Positions 53,347 to 61,996 of a stretch of DNA of 64,000 nt are shown here, piece after piece (the first letter of the stretch is position 1; the number at the start of each line of letters is the position of its first letter). The stretch is taken from positions 26,874-90,873 of the forward strand of contig JAGNKY010000010.1 of the NCBI GenBank assembly GCA_017999895.1, written 5' to 3'. This DNA is from Bacteroidales bacterium. Its GTDB lineage: Bacteria; Bacteroidota; Bacteroidia; Bacteroidales; VadinHA17. The notes under the pieces are model-generated. The model did no database searches. It was not told where the DNA came from and worked only from the letters and a program-made list of their open reading frames with translations. The translations under genes were made by a program, and so were the position numbers.

Positions 53347-54441
53347 TTAAAAAGTTTTAAGTTTTATCCGCCGGTCAAAATTGATATGCATTGCAACTGC
53401 TGTATCCATCCTCTTAAGCTCAAAATCGTAATATCCCTCGAAGCCAAGAAGAAACTCGAATATTCCTCCAGGTTTAAATGTAAAATTTATTGAGTTAGTC
53501 CATATTTTTCTCTTTGAGAGTAAATAATTCTCCTTATAATCCGAGACGCATCCATAAATCTGATTACCGTCGGGAGCAAAGAAATTACTGGCAAACCAGA
53601 GATATGAACCAAAGTACAAAGATCTATAACGGTAATGAAATCTCAACCATGACGCACTTCCATGTGTCGTAATTGCATCTCCTTTTTCGGTAAGTTCGCG
53701 GTAAATAAACTGCAAATATTCGACTCCCGGGATTCCATAATTCCCATTGGCAATATTAAAATCAATTCCAACTCCAGTTGAGAAATTAAGGAAAGTAAGT
53801 ACATGTCCGCTGTAATTACTTATCTGTCCGCCAAAGTGTTTAAATTTTGCCTGTAAAGGAAGATTTAGTTTGATGGCATCGTTTAATATCGACGTTTTAT
53901 AATTAAATGATTCCCCGGCAGTAAAAATTTCCCTCACAGTATCACCTTTAAAAATAAAGTTTTCCCAGTTGATCCAGGTATCACTGAAAAAATGTGGTGT
54001 TTCTGTTACAAAGGAGGCTCCCGTCTCATCAAAATCACTATAAATTCTTTCGGCGTTGAAATGAGGATCATACATTCGATGTTTATCGCAGCCGTCGAGT
54101 GAACCTAATGTTAAAATGCTCTTTTCAGAAAGTTTCCAATTCACCGAAAACAATAGATGAGGCTTTATGGATTTCGATGTTCCAGCATAGATTTGCTGAT
54201 GCAATCCTATGCTTAAGTCGAAATTATTTGAGGGAGCATATATTAAAACAGGTCTGAGAAAGGAACCGATAAGGGTATAACCTTCAACAATAGGATTGAA
54301 GTATTCATTGTTTTTAATAAAACTTATTGATTTAATGTCAAGCCATAAAGTTTCTTTATTTTCATTTAGAATCTCTTTCTCCTGACCATAAACAGGAAAG
54401 AAAAACCATAATAGGATGATCAGTGTTAAAACTATTCTCAT
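53347..54441 (-). CDS. Putative outer-membrane protein of unknown function
   Basis: A 364-residue protein with a signal peptide (about 1-19, ending VYGQ). It is rich in alternating aromatic and polar residues, with segments such as LRFHYRYRSLYFGSYLWFASNFF and FEFLLGFEGYYDFELKR, consistent with a beta barrel. I recognise no domain name. The conserved-looking patch LTLGSLDGCDKHRMYDPHFNAERIY near residues 115-140 is worth searching. It stands alone, convergent to the glycosylase gene (11 bp apart) and divergent from the DUF2723 gene. Confidence 0.75.
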   Translation of the reverse strand: MRIVLTLIILLWFFFPVYGQEKEILNENKETLWLDIKSISFIKNNEYFNPIVEGYTLIGSFLRPVLIYAPSNNFDLSIGLHQQIYAGTSKSIKPHLLFSVNWKLSEKSILTLGSLDGCDKHRMYDPHFNAERIYSDFDETGASFVTETPHFFSDTWINWENFIFKGDTVREIFTAGESFNYKTSILNDAIKLNLPLQAKFKHFGGQISNYSGHVLTFLNFSTGVGIDFNIANGNYGIPGVEYLQFIYRELTEKGDAITTHGSASWLRFHYRYRSLYFGSYLWFASNFFAPDGNQIYGCVSDYKENYLLSKRKIWTNSINFTFKPGGIFEFLLGFEGYYDFELKRMDTAVAMHINFDRRIKLKTF

Positions 54442-54572
54442 ATATTTGATTGTTACGATTGTAAAAGTAATAAAACATATCCCAAATAGTGTTAAATAAA
54501 AGGTTGATGATTCACAAGTTATTTTTTTTACGTTCTTTGCTTTTTAGTTGGAAAATGGAAAAATAAGTTTTT

Positions 54573-57500
54573 ATGGATTCTTCATCTTCTACATTCAGGC
54601 GCTGGAACACGATTACCGGATGGATAATGTTTCTGATTTCATCTATGGTCTATATATTGACTGTTGAGCCTACAGTAAGTTTTTGGGATTGCGGTGAATT
54701 TATCCTGTCAGCATTCCGTTTGCAGGTTGGTCATCCTCCCGGAGCCCCTCTGTTTATTATGCTTGGTCGGATTGCAACTCTGTTTGCAGGTGGAGACACA
54801 TCGAAGGTCGCTCTCGCTATGAATCTATTTTCAGCCATAAGCAGCGGGTTTGCTATAATGTTCCTTTTCTGGTCAATTACACACCTTGTAAGAAAAGCAT
54901 TTTGCAACAATGGAATTCCAACAGGTAATCAAATTCTACCGGTTATTTTTTCAGGTATAATAGGAGCTCTTGCATATACGTTTTCCGATACTTTCTGGTT
55001 TTCCGCTGTTGAGGGTGAACTTTACGCGTTGTCGTCGCTTATGACTGCCCTTGTATTCTGGTGCATGTTGAAATGGGAAGATGAGGCCGATGAGCCTTAC
55101 TCGGATAGATGGTTAATTCTTATTGCATATTTGATGGGACTTGGAATAGGTATCCACCGTCTTAATCTTCTTGTTCTTCCTGTGCTTGTGTTTATTTATT
55201 ATTTCAGAAAATATAAGATTACAACAAAAGGTGTCCTCAAAACATTTGCACTTGCCGTGTTTATGTTATGGCTTATGGTTTTTGTGCTGATCCCCGGGCT
55301 GCCACGCGTTGCCGGATGGTTTGAACTGTTTTTTGTTAATATTCTTGGACTCCCTTATAATTCAGGTTTGCTTTTTTATGTTGCTTTAATAATAATTGTT
55401 CTTATTTTTGGGATTCGTTACTCACTGAAGAATAAAAAATATGTGCTTAATTATGTAATCACTGCTATTACTGTAATTTGTATCGGATACTCCTCATACG
55501 CTATGATTATTATCCGTTCTTCTGCCAAACCTCCAATGAATCAAAACGATCCGTCGAATATCTTTTCATTTATCTATTATATTAATATGGAGCAGTATGA
55601 AAGTTCTCCGAAATTATATGGCAATTATTACAATGCTCCTGTTATTGAAGTAAAAAATAAAATAGCGGGCTATAACAAGGTAAAAGGTCGTTATGAGCCT
55701 TATTATAAGCCAGTATATGATTATCATAAAGAGTTTAAGACTATTTTCCCGCGTATGTATAGTTCTGATCCTGATCATGAAGCCGCATATAAGTACTGGG
55801 GAAAGATAAAAGGCAGAAGATATACCGTAGAATCCTCTGCTGGGAAGAGAACTCTCGTATGTCCGACTTTTGTGGAGAATCTCCGCTTTTTCTTCAGGTA
55901 TCAGATAGGCTTTATGTATTTCAGATATTTTATGTGGAACTTTTCAGGAAGACAGAACGATATACAGGGTAATGGAAATCCAATACATGGCAACTGGATA
56001 AGTGGTATTAATTTCATAGATGACGCACGTTTAGGTGATCAGGACAAGCTTCCGGATGATTTAAAGAACAATCCGGGGAGGAACACCTATTTTTTACTTC
56101 CTCTCCTGCTTGGGATTTGCGGAATGTACTGGCACTATAAAAGAAATAAACCGGATTTCTGGATCGTGGCGGGTTTCTTTTTTATGACAGGCCTGGCTAT
56201 AATTGTTTATCTAAATCAATACCCCAATCAGCCTCGAGAAAGAGATTATGCTTATGCAGGATCATTCTATGCATTCTCTATATGGATAGGAGCTAGTTTT
56301 ATGTTTGTATATGAATTGTTTAGAAAGCTAATTCCTGAAAAACCGTCATCACTACTTTCTTTTATTTTGTTATTGCTGGCTGTTCCTCTCCGCATGGCTT
56401 CGCAGAACTGGGACGATCACGATAGGTCGGGCCGCTATACGGCTCGCGATATAGGGGAAAATTATCTAATGTCAGTGGATAGCAATGCTATTCTTTTTAC
56501 TTACGGCGACAATGATTCTTTCCCTTTATGGTATGTCCAGGATGTGGAAGGTGTAAGAAACGACGTGAGAGTGGCAAACCTGAGTTATATTCAGGCTGGA
56601 TGGTATATCGAAATGATGAGAAGGAAGGCATGGAATTCAGACCCTCTACCTTTTTCTCTGGACCAGGAAAAATATATGGAAGGAAAGAGAAACCAGTTAC
56701 CAGTTAATGACAGAATTGGGAAACCCATACCACTACGTCAGGCAGTAAGTTTTGTCGGGCTCGACGATCCAGAGGCAATGATTGACATTACAGGGAAAGG
56801 CGATTACCTGAACTATCTCCCATCAAATAAATTTATTATTGATGTGGATACTTCCATCGTATTTTCAAACGGCACTGTGAAAAGTTACTTTGCCGACAGT
56901 CTTCTTTCTCCGATTATATGGGAATATACTGAAACCGATGCTTTTAAAGGCGACCTTGCAATTATGGATATACTTGCCACAAATAATTGGAAGCGGCCGG
57001 TTTGTTTTTCAACCACAGTTCCTGCATCACAATATAAAGGGCTTGAAAGATTCTTTATAAAAGAGGGGCTTGCATATAGAGTTGCACCGGTCAGAACCGG
57101 TACACCTAAACCCGGAGAATTCGGAATGATTGACCATATTGTAATGTATGATAATATCATGAATAAGTTCAAATGGGGAAATGCTTCAAGTCCAGATGTT
57201 TACCTTGACGAAAATATAAGGAGGATGTTTAGCATTTTCAGAAGTATGTTCGGCAGTCTGGCTTTAAGGCTTATTGATATAGGCGATACGGTTCGTGCTA
57301 AAGAAGTTGCACAAAAGGGTTATGAACTTATTCCCGAAGAAAAAATGCCGCACGACTATTTTTCAATTGATTTTGCTGAAGTTTTAATAAGATCAGGATA
57401 TAAGGAGGAGGGTTTAGAATTAATCAATAAAATCCTAAATTATTCCAAAGTTTACCTTCAGTATTGCGTGGAACTTCCTGCCGATAAAAGGTTCGGGATG

Positions 57501-57641
57501 GACTATTCGATAGGACTTAATATGCAGGCATTTATTGATATCTATAGAATGTGCTTGAGGCTTGGTATGAATGAATTGGCTGATTCACTCGAGAAAGAAC
57601 TAAATATGTACTACTCGATACTTTATCCTTCAATTATGTAA
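54573..57641 (+). CDS. DUF2723 family polytopic membrane protein (GT-C glycosyltransferase-like)
   Basis: A 1022-residue membrane protein. DUF2723 covers about residues 20-180 and is recognised by TVSFWDCGEFILSAFRLQVGHPPGAPLF, an acidic loop like the DxD/DCGE active-site region of GT-C protein O-mannosyltransferase relatives. About ten helices follow, then soluble segments, including LNQYPNQPRERDYAYAGSFYAF and YGDNDSFPLWYVQDVEGVRNDVRVANLSY. The C-terminal 150 residues look TPR-like. Members are thought to glycosylate secreted proteins in Bacteroidota, but this is not certain. The polysaccharide deacetylase gene follows after 1 bp. Confidence 0.88.
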   Translation: MDSSSSTFRRWNTITGWIMFLISSMVYILTVEPTVSFWDCGEFILSAFRLQVGHPPGAPLFIMLGRIATLFAGGDTSKVALAMNLFSAISSGFAIMFLFWSITHLVRKAFCNNGIPTGNQILPVIFSGIIGALAYTFSDTFWFSAVEGELYALSSLMTALVFWCMLKWEDEADEPYSDRWLILIAYLMGLGIGIHRLNLLVLPVLVFIYYFRKYKITTKGVLKTFALAVFMLWLMVFVLIPGLPRVAGWFELFFVNILGLPYNSGLLFYVALIIIVLIFGIRYSLKNKKYVLNYVITAITVICIGYSSYAMIIIRSSAKPPMNQNDPSNIFSFIYYINMEQYESSPKLYGNYYNAPVIEVKNKIAGYNKVKGRYEPYYKPVYDYHKEFKTIFPRMYSSDPDHEAAYKYWGKIKGRRYTVESSAGKRTLVCPTFVENLRFFFRYQIGFMYFRYFMWNFSGRQNDIQGNGNPIHGNWISGINFIDDARLGDQDKLPDDLKNNPGRNTYFLLPLLLGICGMYWHYKRNKPDFWIVAGFFFMTGLAIIVYLNQYPNQPRERDYAYAGSFYAFSIWIGASFMFVYELFRKLIPEKPSSLLSFILLLLAVPLRMASQNWDDHDRSGRYTARDIGENYLMSVDSNAILFTYGDNDSFPLWYVQDVEGVRNDVRVANLSYIQAGWYIEMMRRKAWNSDPLPFSLDQEKYMEGKRNQLPVNDRIGKPIPLRQAVSFVGLDDPEAMIDITGKGDYLNYLPSNKFIIDVDTSIVFSNGTVKSYFADSLLSPIIWEYTETDAFKGDLAIMDILATNNWKRPVCFSTTVPASQYKGLERFFIKEGLAYRVAPVRTGTPKPGEFGMIDHIVMYDNIMNKFKWGNASSPDVYLDENIRRMFSIFRSMFGSLALRLIDIGDTVRAKEVAQKGYELIPEEKMPHDYFSIDFAEVLIRSGYKEEGLELINKILNYSKVYLQYCVELPADKRFGMDYSIGLNMQAFIDIYRMCLRLGMNELADSLEKELNMYYSILYPSIM

Positions 57642-57642
57642 A

Positions 57643-58257
57643 ATGGCTGTTTATGAAATACCTGCATATACTGCATGGTTTTTCCGGTCGGTCCTGATAA
57701 AATTACATACACATGAAAAGTTGATATGCCTGAGCTTCGACGATGGACCTGATCCTGAATCAACCTTTCCAATTCTTCAAATCCTTGAGAAGTATAATAT
57801 AAGGGCTATATTTTTTTGTACTGGAGAAAGAGGTAAAAAATTTCCAGATTTGATGTCGCTATTGAAAGATCAGGGACATCTAATCGGCAATCACTCTTTC
57901 AGCCATTATGATGGTTTCAAAACTCCGAAAAAGAAATATCTGAATGATATTGAACTTGCAGCAGATATTACATCAAATATTTTTTTCAGGCCGCCTTACG
58001 GTCGTATGCTTCCAGGTCAGTATCTTAATCTAAGGCAGAAATATAAAATTATTTTGTGGCATCTTCTTGCCGACGATTACAGTGAGAAGAAAAGAGACAA
58101 TAAAATTGCTGTTGATCTTTTGAAAAAGTTAACTCCCGGTTCTATAGTTGCTCTTCATGATAAGCCGGTGAGCTTGAAAAGAGGCTTTCTTGAAGAATTT
58201 ATTACAGGATGTCTGAATTCAGGATATTCTTTTGTATTGCCCGATTATATAACCTGA
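57643..58257 (+). CDS. Polysaccharide deacetylase family protein (NodB homology)
   Basis: A 204-residue carbohydrate esterase 4-type protein. The NodB motifs are present: SFDDGP with Asp33/Asp34, GNHSFSH with metal ligands His84 and His88, the FRPPYGR substrate-binding motif (115-121) and LHD with His172. No signal peptide or membrane segment is evident, so it may act on cytosolic or lipid-linked glycan. It is 1 bp from the DUF2723 stop and probably co-transcribed. Confidence 0.9.
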   Translation: MAVYEIPAYTAWFFRSVLIKLHTHEKLICLSFDDGPDPESTFPILQILEKYNIRAIFFCTGERGKKFPDLMSLLKDQGHLIGNHSFSHYDGFKTPKKKYLNDIELAADITSNIFFRPPYGRMLPGQYLNLRQKYKIILWHLLADDYSEKKRDNKIAVDLLKKLTPGSIVALHDKPVSLKRGFLEEFITGCLNSGYSFVLPDYIT

Positions 58258-58289
58258 AAATTTATAGTAATTAATAAAGGCAGAAATAG

Positions 58290-58297
58290 TAATTTTG
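58290..58297 (+). promoter_or_regulatory. Candidate -7 element for purD
   Basis: TAATTTTG matches TAnnTTTG and lies 20 bp before the purD ATG, giving a short leader. No -33 TTG was found. Confidence 0.35.
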
Positions 58298-58317
58298 GAG
58301 GCATTAATTAATAAAGT

Positions 58318-59589
58318 ATGAAAATTCTCATATTAGGTTCTGGCGGCCGTGAACATGCAATTGCATGGAAGCTTGCACAAAGTCCAAAAGTTTCACAGCT
58401 TTATATTGCACCCGGTAATGCTGGTACATCTACCTGCGGCATTAATATTGATATTGATCCTGAAAATTTTGATGATGTAAAGGAAACTGTTCTTTCTACA
58501 GGTACCGAAATGGTTGTAGTTGGCCCCGAAGCACCTCTAGTTGCTGGCATTCATGATTTTTTTCTTAATGATGAACAATTAAAACAAGTCCCTGTAATAG
58601 GACCTCAAAAATCAGGAGCTGTTCTTGAAGGTAGCAAGGATTTCGCAAAAGCTTTTATGAAAAAATATGGCATTCCTACAGGTGATTACCGGACATTTGA
58701 CATTCAGAATGCTGGCGAAGCACGTGCTTTTCTTGAATCGCTTCAGCCTCCATATGTTCTTAAAGCTGATGGTCTTGCAGCCGGAAAAGGGGTCATTATC
58801 CTTAACTCTATAGATGAAGCACTCGGGGAATTAGATGCAATGCTGAAAGGAAAATTTGGTGATGCAGGTAAAAAGGTAATTATTGAACAATTTATGCGAG
58901 GTGTCGAAGTGTCGGTTTTTATTGTTACAGATGGGAAAAATTATCGTTTACTACCGGAAGCCAAGGATTATAAAAGAGCAGGAAAGAACGACACAGGGCC
59001 AAATACAGGTGGGATGGGGTCGGTTTCACCTGTTCCTTTTGCCAATAATCTTTTTATGTACAAAGTTGAAAAAAGAATCATTAAACCCACACTTGAAGGA
59101 TTGGAGAAGGAAGGAATTAAATACAAAGGCGTAATATTCTTTGGTTTAATAAGTGTTGATGGCGAACCGTATGTCATTGAATATAATGTCAGGCTTGGCG
59201 ATCCAGAGGCACAGGCAATTCTTCCAAGAATAAAATCTGATTTTGTCGACTTGCTTGAAGGTATCGTAAAAGAAGACATTATACGACAAAAAATATGTAT
59301 TGACGAAAGATTTGTTGCAACTATTGTATTAGCATCGGAAGGCTACCCGGGGAAATATGAAAAGGGTATGCCGATTTATGGTCTCGACCTTGTATCGGAT
59401 TGTATTATTTTTCATGCCGGAACAAAGAAACAAGATGGAAAAATAGTCACTAATGGCGGAAGAGTACTTGCATTGTGCGCATACGGGCAAACTCTTTATG
59501 AAGCACTTCAGACAGCATACAAAAATGCTGCACTTGTCTCCTGGAACGGAATATATTACAGAACAGAAATAGGTTTTGATCTTCTATGA
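58318..59589 (+). CDS. purD: Phosphoribosylamine--glycine ligase (GAR synthetase)
   Basis: An ATP-grasp enzyme joining glycine to phosphoribosylamine in purine synthesis. The 423-residue protein has ILGSGGREHAIAWKLAQSP at the start, VVGPEAPLVAGI, the ATP-grasp LKADGLAAGKGV loop, DYKRAGKNDTGPNTGGMGS, and YVIEYNVRLGDPEAQAILPR. Length and motifs are typical. It starts 60 bp after the deacetylase gene. The following membrane-protein gene begins 1 bp after its stop. Confidence 0.97.
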   Translation: MKILILGSGGREHAIAWKLAQSPKVSQLYIAPGNAGTSTCGINIDIDPENFDDVKETVLSTGTEMVVVGPEAPLVAGIHDFFLNDEQLKQVPVIGPQKSGAVLEGSKDFAKAFMKKYGIPTGDYRTFDIQNAGEARAFLESLQPPYVLKADGLAAGKGVIILNSIDEALGELDAMLKGKFGDAGKKVIIEQFMRGVEVSVFIVTDGKNYRLLPEAKDYKRAGKNDTGPNTGGMGSVSPVPFANNLFMYKVEKRIIKPTLEGLEKEGIKYKGVIFFGLISVDGEPYVIEYNVRLGDPEAQAILPRIKSDFVDLLEGIVKEDIIRQKICIDERFVATIVLASEGYPGKYEKGMPIYGLDLVSDCIIFHAGTKKQDGKIVTNGGRVLALCAYGQTLYEALQTAYKNAALVSWNGIYYRTEIGFDLL

Positions 59590-59590
59590 A

Positions 59591-60580
59591 ATGTTTTTAA
59601 GGTTGTTTAAAAGCATTGGGCTGCGCGGAATTCTGCTGAATATCATAATAATTACGTTGCTATGGATCGGCGCATTTACACAAGAATACCAATCAGTTTC
59701 TTATTTCGATGAAACTCCAATGCCATTATATAAACTTTTACAAAACATAGCGAGGAAACCCATTCAAGGAACAGCTATTTCTTTTATCTTAGTTCTTATT
59801 GTATCTTTTCTTGTTACATATCTTAATGATTCGTTATTTTTTATCCCTGCAAGAAATTATCTCCCTTCTTTTATTTATGGTTTTTTCAGTGCCTTTTTTG
59901 TACAATACCAGAGACTTAATCCAGTTATTCCGGCTTCGATTTTTCTCATTTATGCTTTAAAACGGATAATGGACTCGTACCATAAAAAAGGAACGGCCTT
60001 CAGTTTTTTCGATGCATCATTGCTAATAGGCACCGGAAGCCTATTTTATGCAAACCTTATCTGGTTTGGCGTTATAATTTTAGTCGGAGTTATATTAATC
60101 AGGGGATATAATTTCAAAGAATTGGCACTCTCTGCAGCCGGTCTTGTAGTTCCATTTGTTATAACTGCAGCAGTCTTTTATTTGTTTTCAATCGAACCGG
60201 CTTCACTTATAGAATCTTTACATGATAATCTGTTTAGTAGAATGCCGGATCATGATTTTTCGTCTGCAGAAAGCGTTGTGATTATTATTGCCAGCCTTTC
60301 GGTTATAACAGGGATATTTTTTCTTTTATCACGAATAAATGGAATGAAAATTAAATCGAGAGAAATCTTTATTCTTCTGATCTGGGTTTTTGTTCTTTCG
60401 ATAATGCTCTTCTTATTTTCACCATGCGCTTCAGCTGAACTGATATACCTTGCAGCAATCCCTGCAGTATATTTTATATCTTATTTTCTGATTTATAATA
60501 AAACAAAAGCAATAAAAGAAATTATGATTGCGGCTTTATTTTTATCTGCCGTAGCTATTCAGATTCTTCGATATTTTTAA
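59591..60580 (+). CDS. Polytopic inner-membrane protein, DUF6427-like
   Basis: A 329-residue protein from the ATG at 59591, 1 bp after the purD stop; the alternative start at 59576 overlaps purD. It has about 9-10 hydrophobic helices and the opening MFLRLFKSIGLRG, which resembles Bacteroidota proteins annotated as DUF6427. A PARNYLPSFIYGFFSAFF segment is the most distinctive patch. There are no enzymatic motifs. The function is unknown; close linkage to purD is the only context. Confidence 0.65.
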   Translation: MFLRLFKSIGLRGILLNIIIITLLWIGAFTQEYQSVSYFDETPMPLYKLLQNIARKPIQGTAISFILVLIVSFLVTYLNDSLFFIPARNYLPSFIYGFFSAFFVQYQRLNPVIPASIFLIYALKRIMDSYHKKGTAFSFFDASLLIGTGSLFYANLIWFGVIILVGVILIRGYNFKELALSAAGLVVPFVITAAVFYLFSIEPASLIESLHDNLFSRMPDHDFSSAESVVIIIASLSVITGIFFLLSRINGMKIKSREIFILLIWVFVLSIMLFLFSPCASAELIYLAAIPAVYFISYFLIYNKTKAIKEIMIAALFLSAVAIQILRYF

Positions 60581-60593
60581 AATCGAAATATTA

Positions 60594-61028
60594 CTATTTA
60601 ACCAGAGATACTATTCCTACTCCGAGACCTTGCTGGAAACCTCTGAAATCGAAAAACAGTTTATATGTACCTGTTTTGTTACAGACGAATTCAACTGAAG
60701 AATATGTTTTACCTGTTTTAGGGTCGAATGATTGCAAAACAGTTCTGCCTGTATCATCAACCAGCTTCATAATCAATTCTCCAGGTGAATTTTCATCATT
60801 GCATAATGTAAATTTATATTTCATGTTTTTGCTAAGTGCAAAAACCTGTTTATATCTGAATTCGTTCTGGGATTCCGATTTTCCAAGTTGAACTCGAAAA
60901 TCCTTAAGATAAGTAGTGTTAGGGCCAGCATTCATAACACACTTACCTGTAAGAGGATCGGTTGCCTGACCTTTCAAAAAGTCAAGCAGCAAAAATGAGC
61001 ATAAAAATATAGAAAGTAGTTTTTTCAT
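60594..61028 (-). CDS. Small secreted protein of unknown function
   Basis: A 144-residue protein with a signal peptide (about 1-20, ending FLKGQ). The mature part is beta-rich (KYKFTLCNDENSPGELIMKLVDDTG, KTGTYKLFFDFRGFQQG) and resembles a small jelly-roll or PPC-like domain; three Cys are present. It begins 1 bp after the upstream lipoprotein gene and ends the ABCG operon. No function assigned. Confidence 0.75.
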   Translation of the reverse strand: MKKLLSIFLCSFLLLDFLKGQATDPLTGKCVMNAGPNTTYLKDFRVQLGKSESQNEFRYKQVFALSKNMKYKFTLCNDENSPGELIMKLVDDTGRTVLQSFDPKTGKTYSSVEFVCNKTGTYKLFFDFRGFQQGLGVGIVSLVK

Positions 61029-61029
61029 T

Positions 61030-61944
61030 CTAATTATTTGATATCAGTTTGTTTCTGATTTTTTCTGTAGTATTTATAATAGCCTTGAGTTGTTCATCTG
61101 TCATTTCAACTCTGCTCTGGTCGGTCTGTATCACGACCAACGAACCATCTTTTTCAACCGTACGTGGTTCTCCAATGGTATATGTTATTTTTACTTCCCT
61201 GTAGATATCTTTTAGCTCTTTCATATCGTTGCATAGATCTGAATATTCCTTCCCAAGATTACAATATGGGGCTAAAAGCATGATAAGGTCATTGAGAATA
61301 ACTTTTTGTTCACCAACCCTGTTGCGAAGTAAAGTATCAGGGTATTGTTTCAGAACTTGAGTTGCAAAATACTGTCCTTCTATCCATACGCCTGTAATCA
61401 TAAGAGCAGAAAGTTGACCTCTTCCTTTTTCTCTCAGAAACTTATCTATCTGGTTATAAGAATTAAGCGAAAGGTAAAGAAGAGAGTCTAGGTTTGTCCT
61501 GTTGAGAGATAATCTTCTAAGTGCATCAAAATCAAAAAATTGACCTACATTTATATCGTCAGCTAGTTTCTTGATCGAAGAAAGAATATCTACAGAATTG
61601 CCAGTTTTCTCGTACATGTTCAGATATCCAAGATCTGCACCAAGAATGCCAAGCATTAATGCTTTTTTGAAGCTTGTATTTTGACGAGAAACATCTATGG
61701 AAGAAGCAAGGAAACTAGTAGTAAATGGGACAGAAATCCGCTGAAGAATATCTGCAATTTCAACAGGAGAAGTAATATTTCTTGATATATCGTCAATCGC
61801 TTCCTCGCTAAGTTGTTCAACTTGCGCCAAAGGAACTGAATCTTCAGAAGGGAAAACAAAATGTGAATTTTTTATCGAAGGAGAGTTGCAACCGTAGTGA
61901 AGAATTACGAGGCATAAAACAATGATAAGTGAAAAATCCTTCAT
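61030..61944 (-). CDS. Lipoprotein of unknown function
   Basis: A 304-residue lipoprotein; the signal ends ILHYGCNS with lipobox Cys19. The mature protein is mostly helical, with segments such as MLGILGADLGYLNMYEKTG and SLNSYNQIDKFLREKGRG, and a C-terminal helix MTDEQLKAIINTTEKIRNKL. I do not recognise the family. It sits between an ABCG-type transporter gene (52 bp upstream) and a small secreted protein gene (1 bp downstream). Confidence 0.78.
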   Translation of the reverse strand: MKDFSLIIVLCLVILHYGCNSPSIKNSHFVFPSEDSVPLAQVEQLSEEAIDDISRNITSPVEIADILQRISVPFTTSFLASSIDVSRQNTSFKKALMLGILGADLGYLNMYEKTGNSVDILSSIKKLADDINVGQFFDFDALRRLSLNRTNLDSLLYLSLNSYNQIDKFLREKGRGQLSALMITGVWIEGQYFATQVLKQYPDTLLRNRVGEQKVILNDLIMLLAPYCNLGKEYSDLCNDMKELKDIYREVKITYTIGEPRTVEKDGSLVVIQTDQSRVEMTDEQLKAIINTTEKIRNKLISNN

Positions 61945-61996
61945 TTTAATTGGATTTCAATTATACAAAAATAATAATTTTAACATAGCCAGAACA

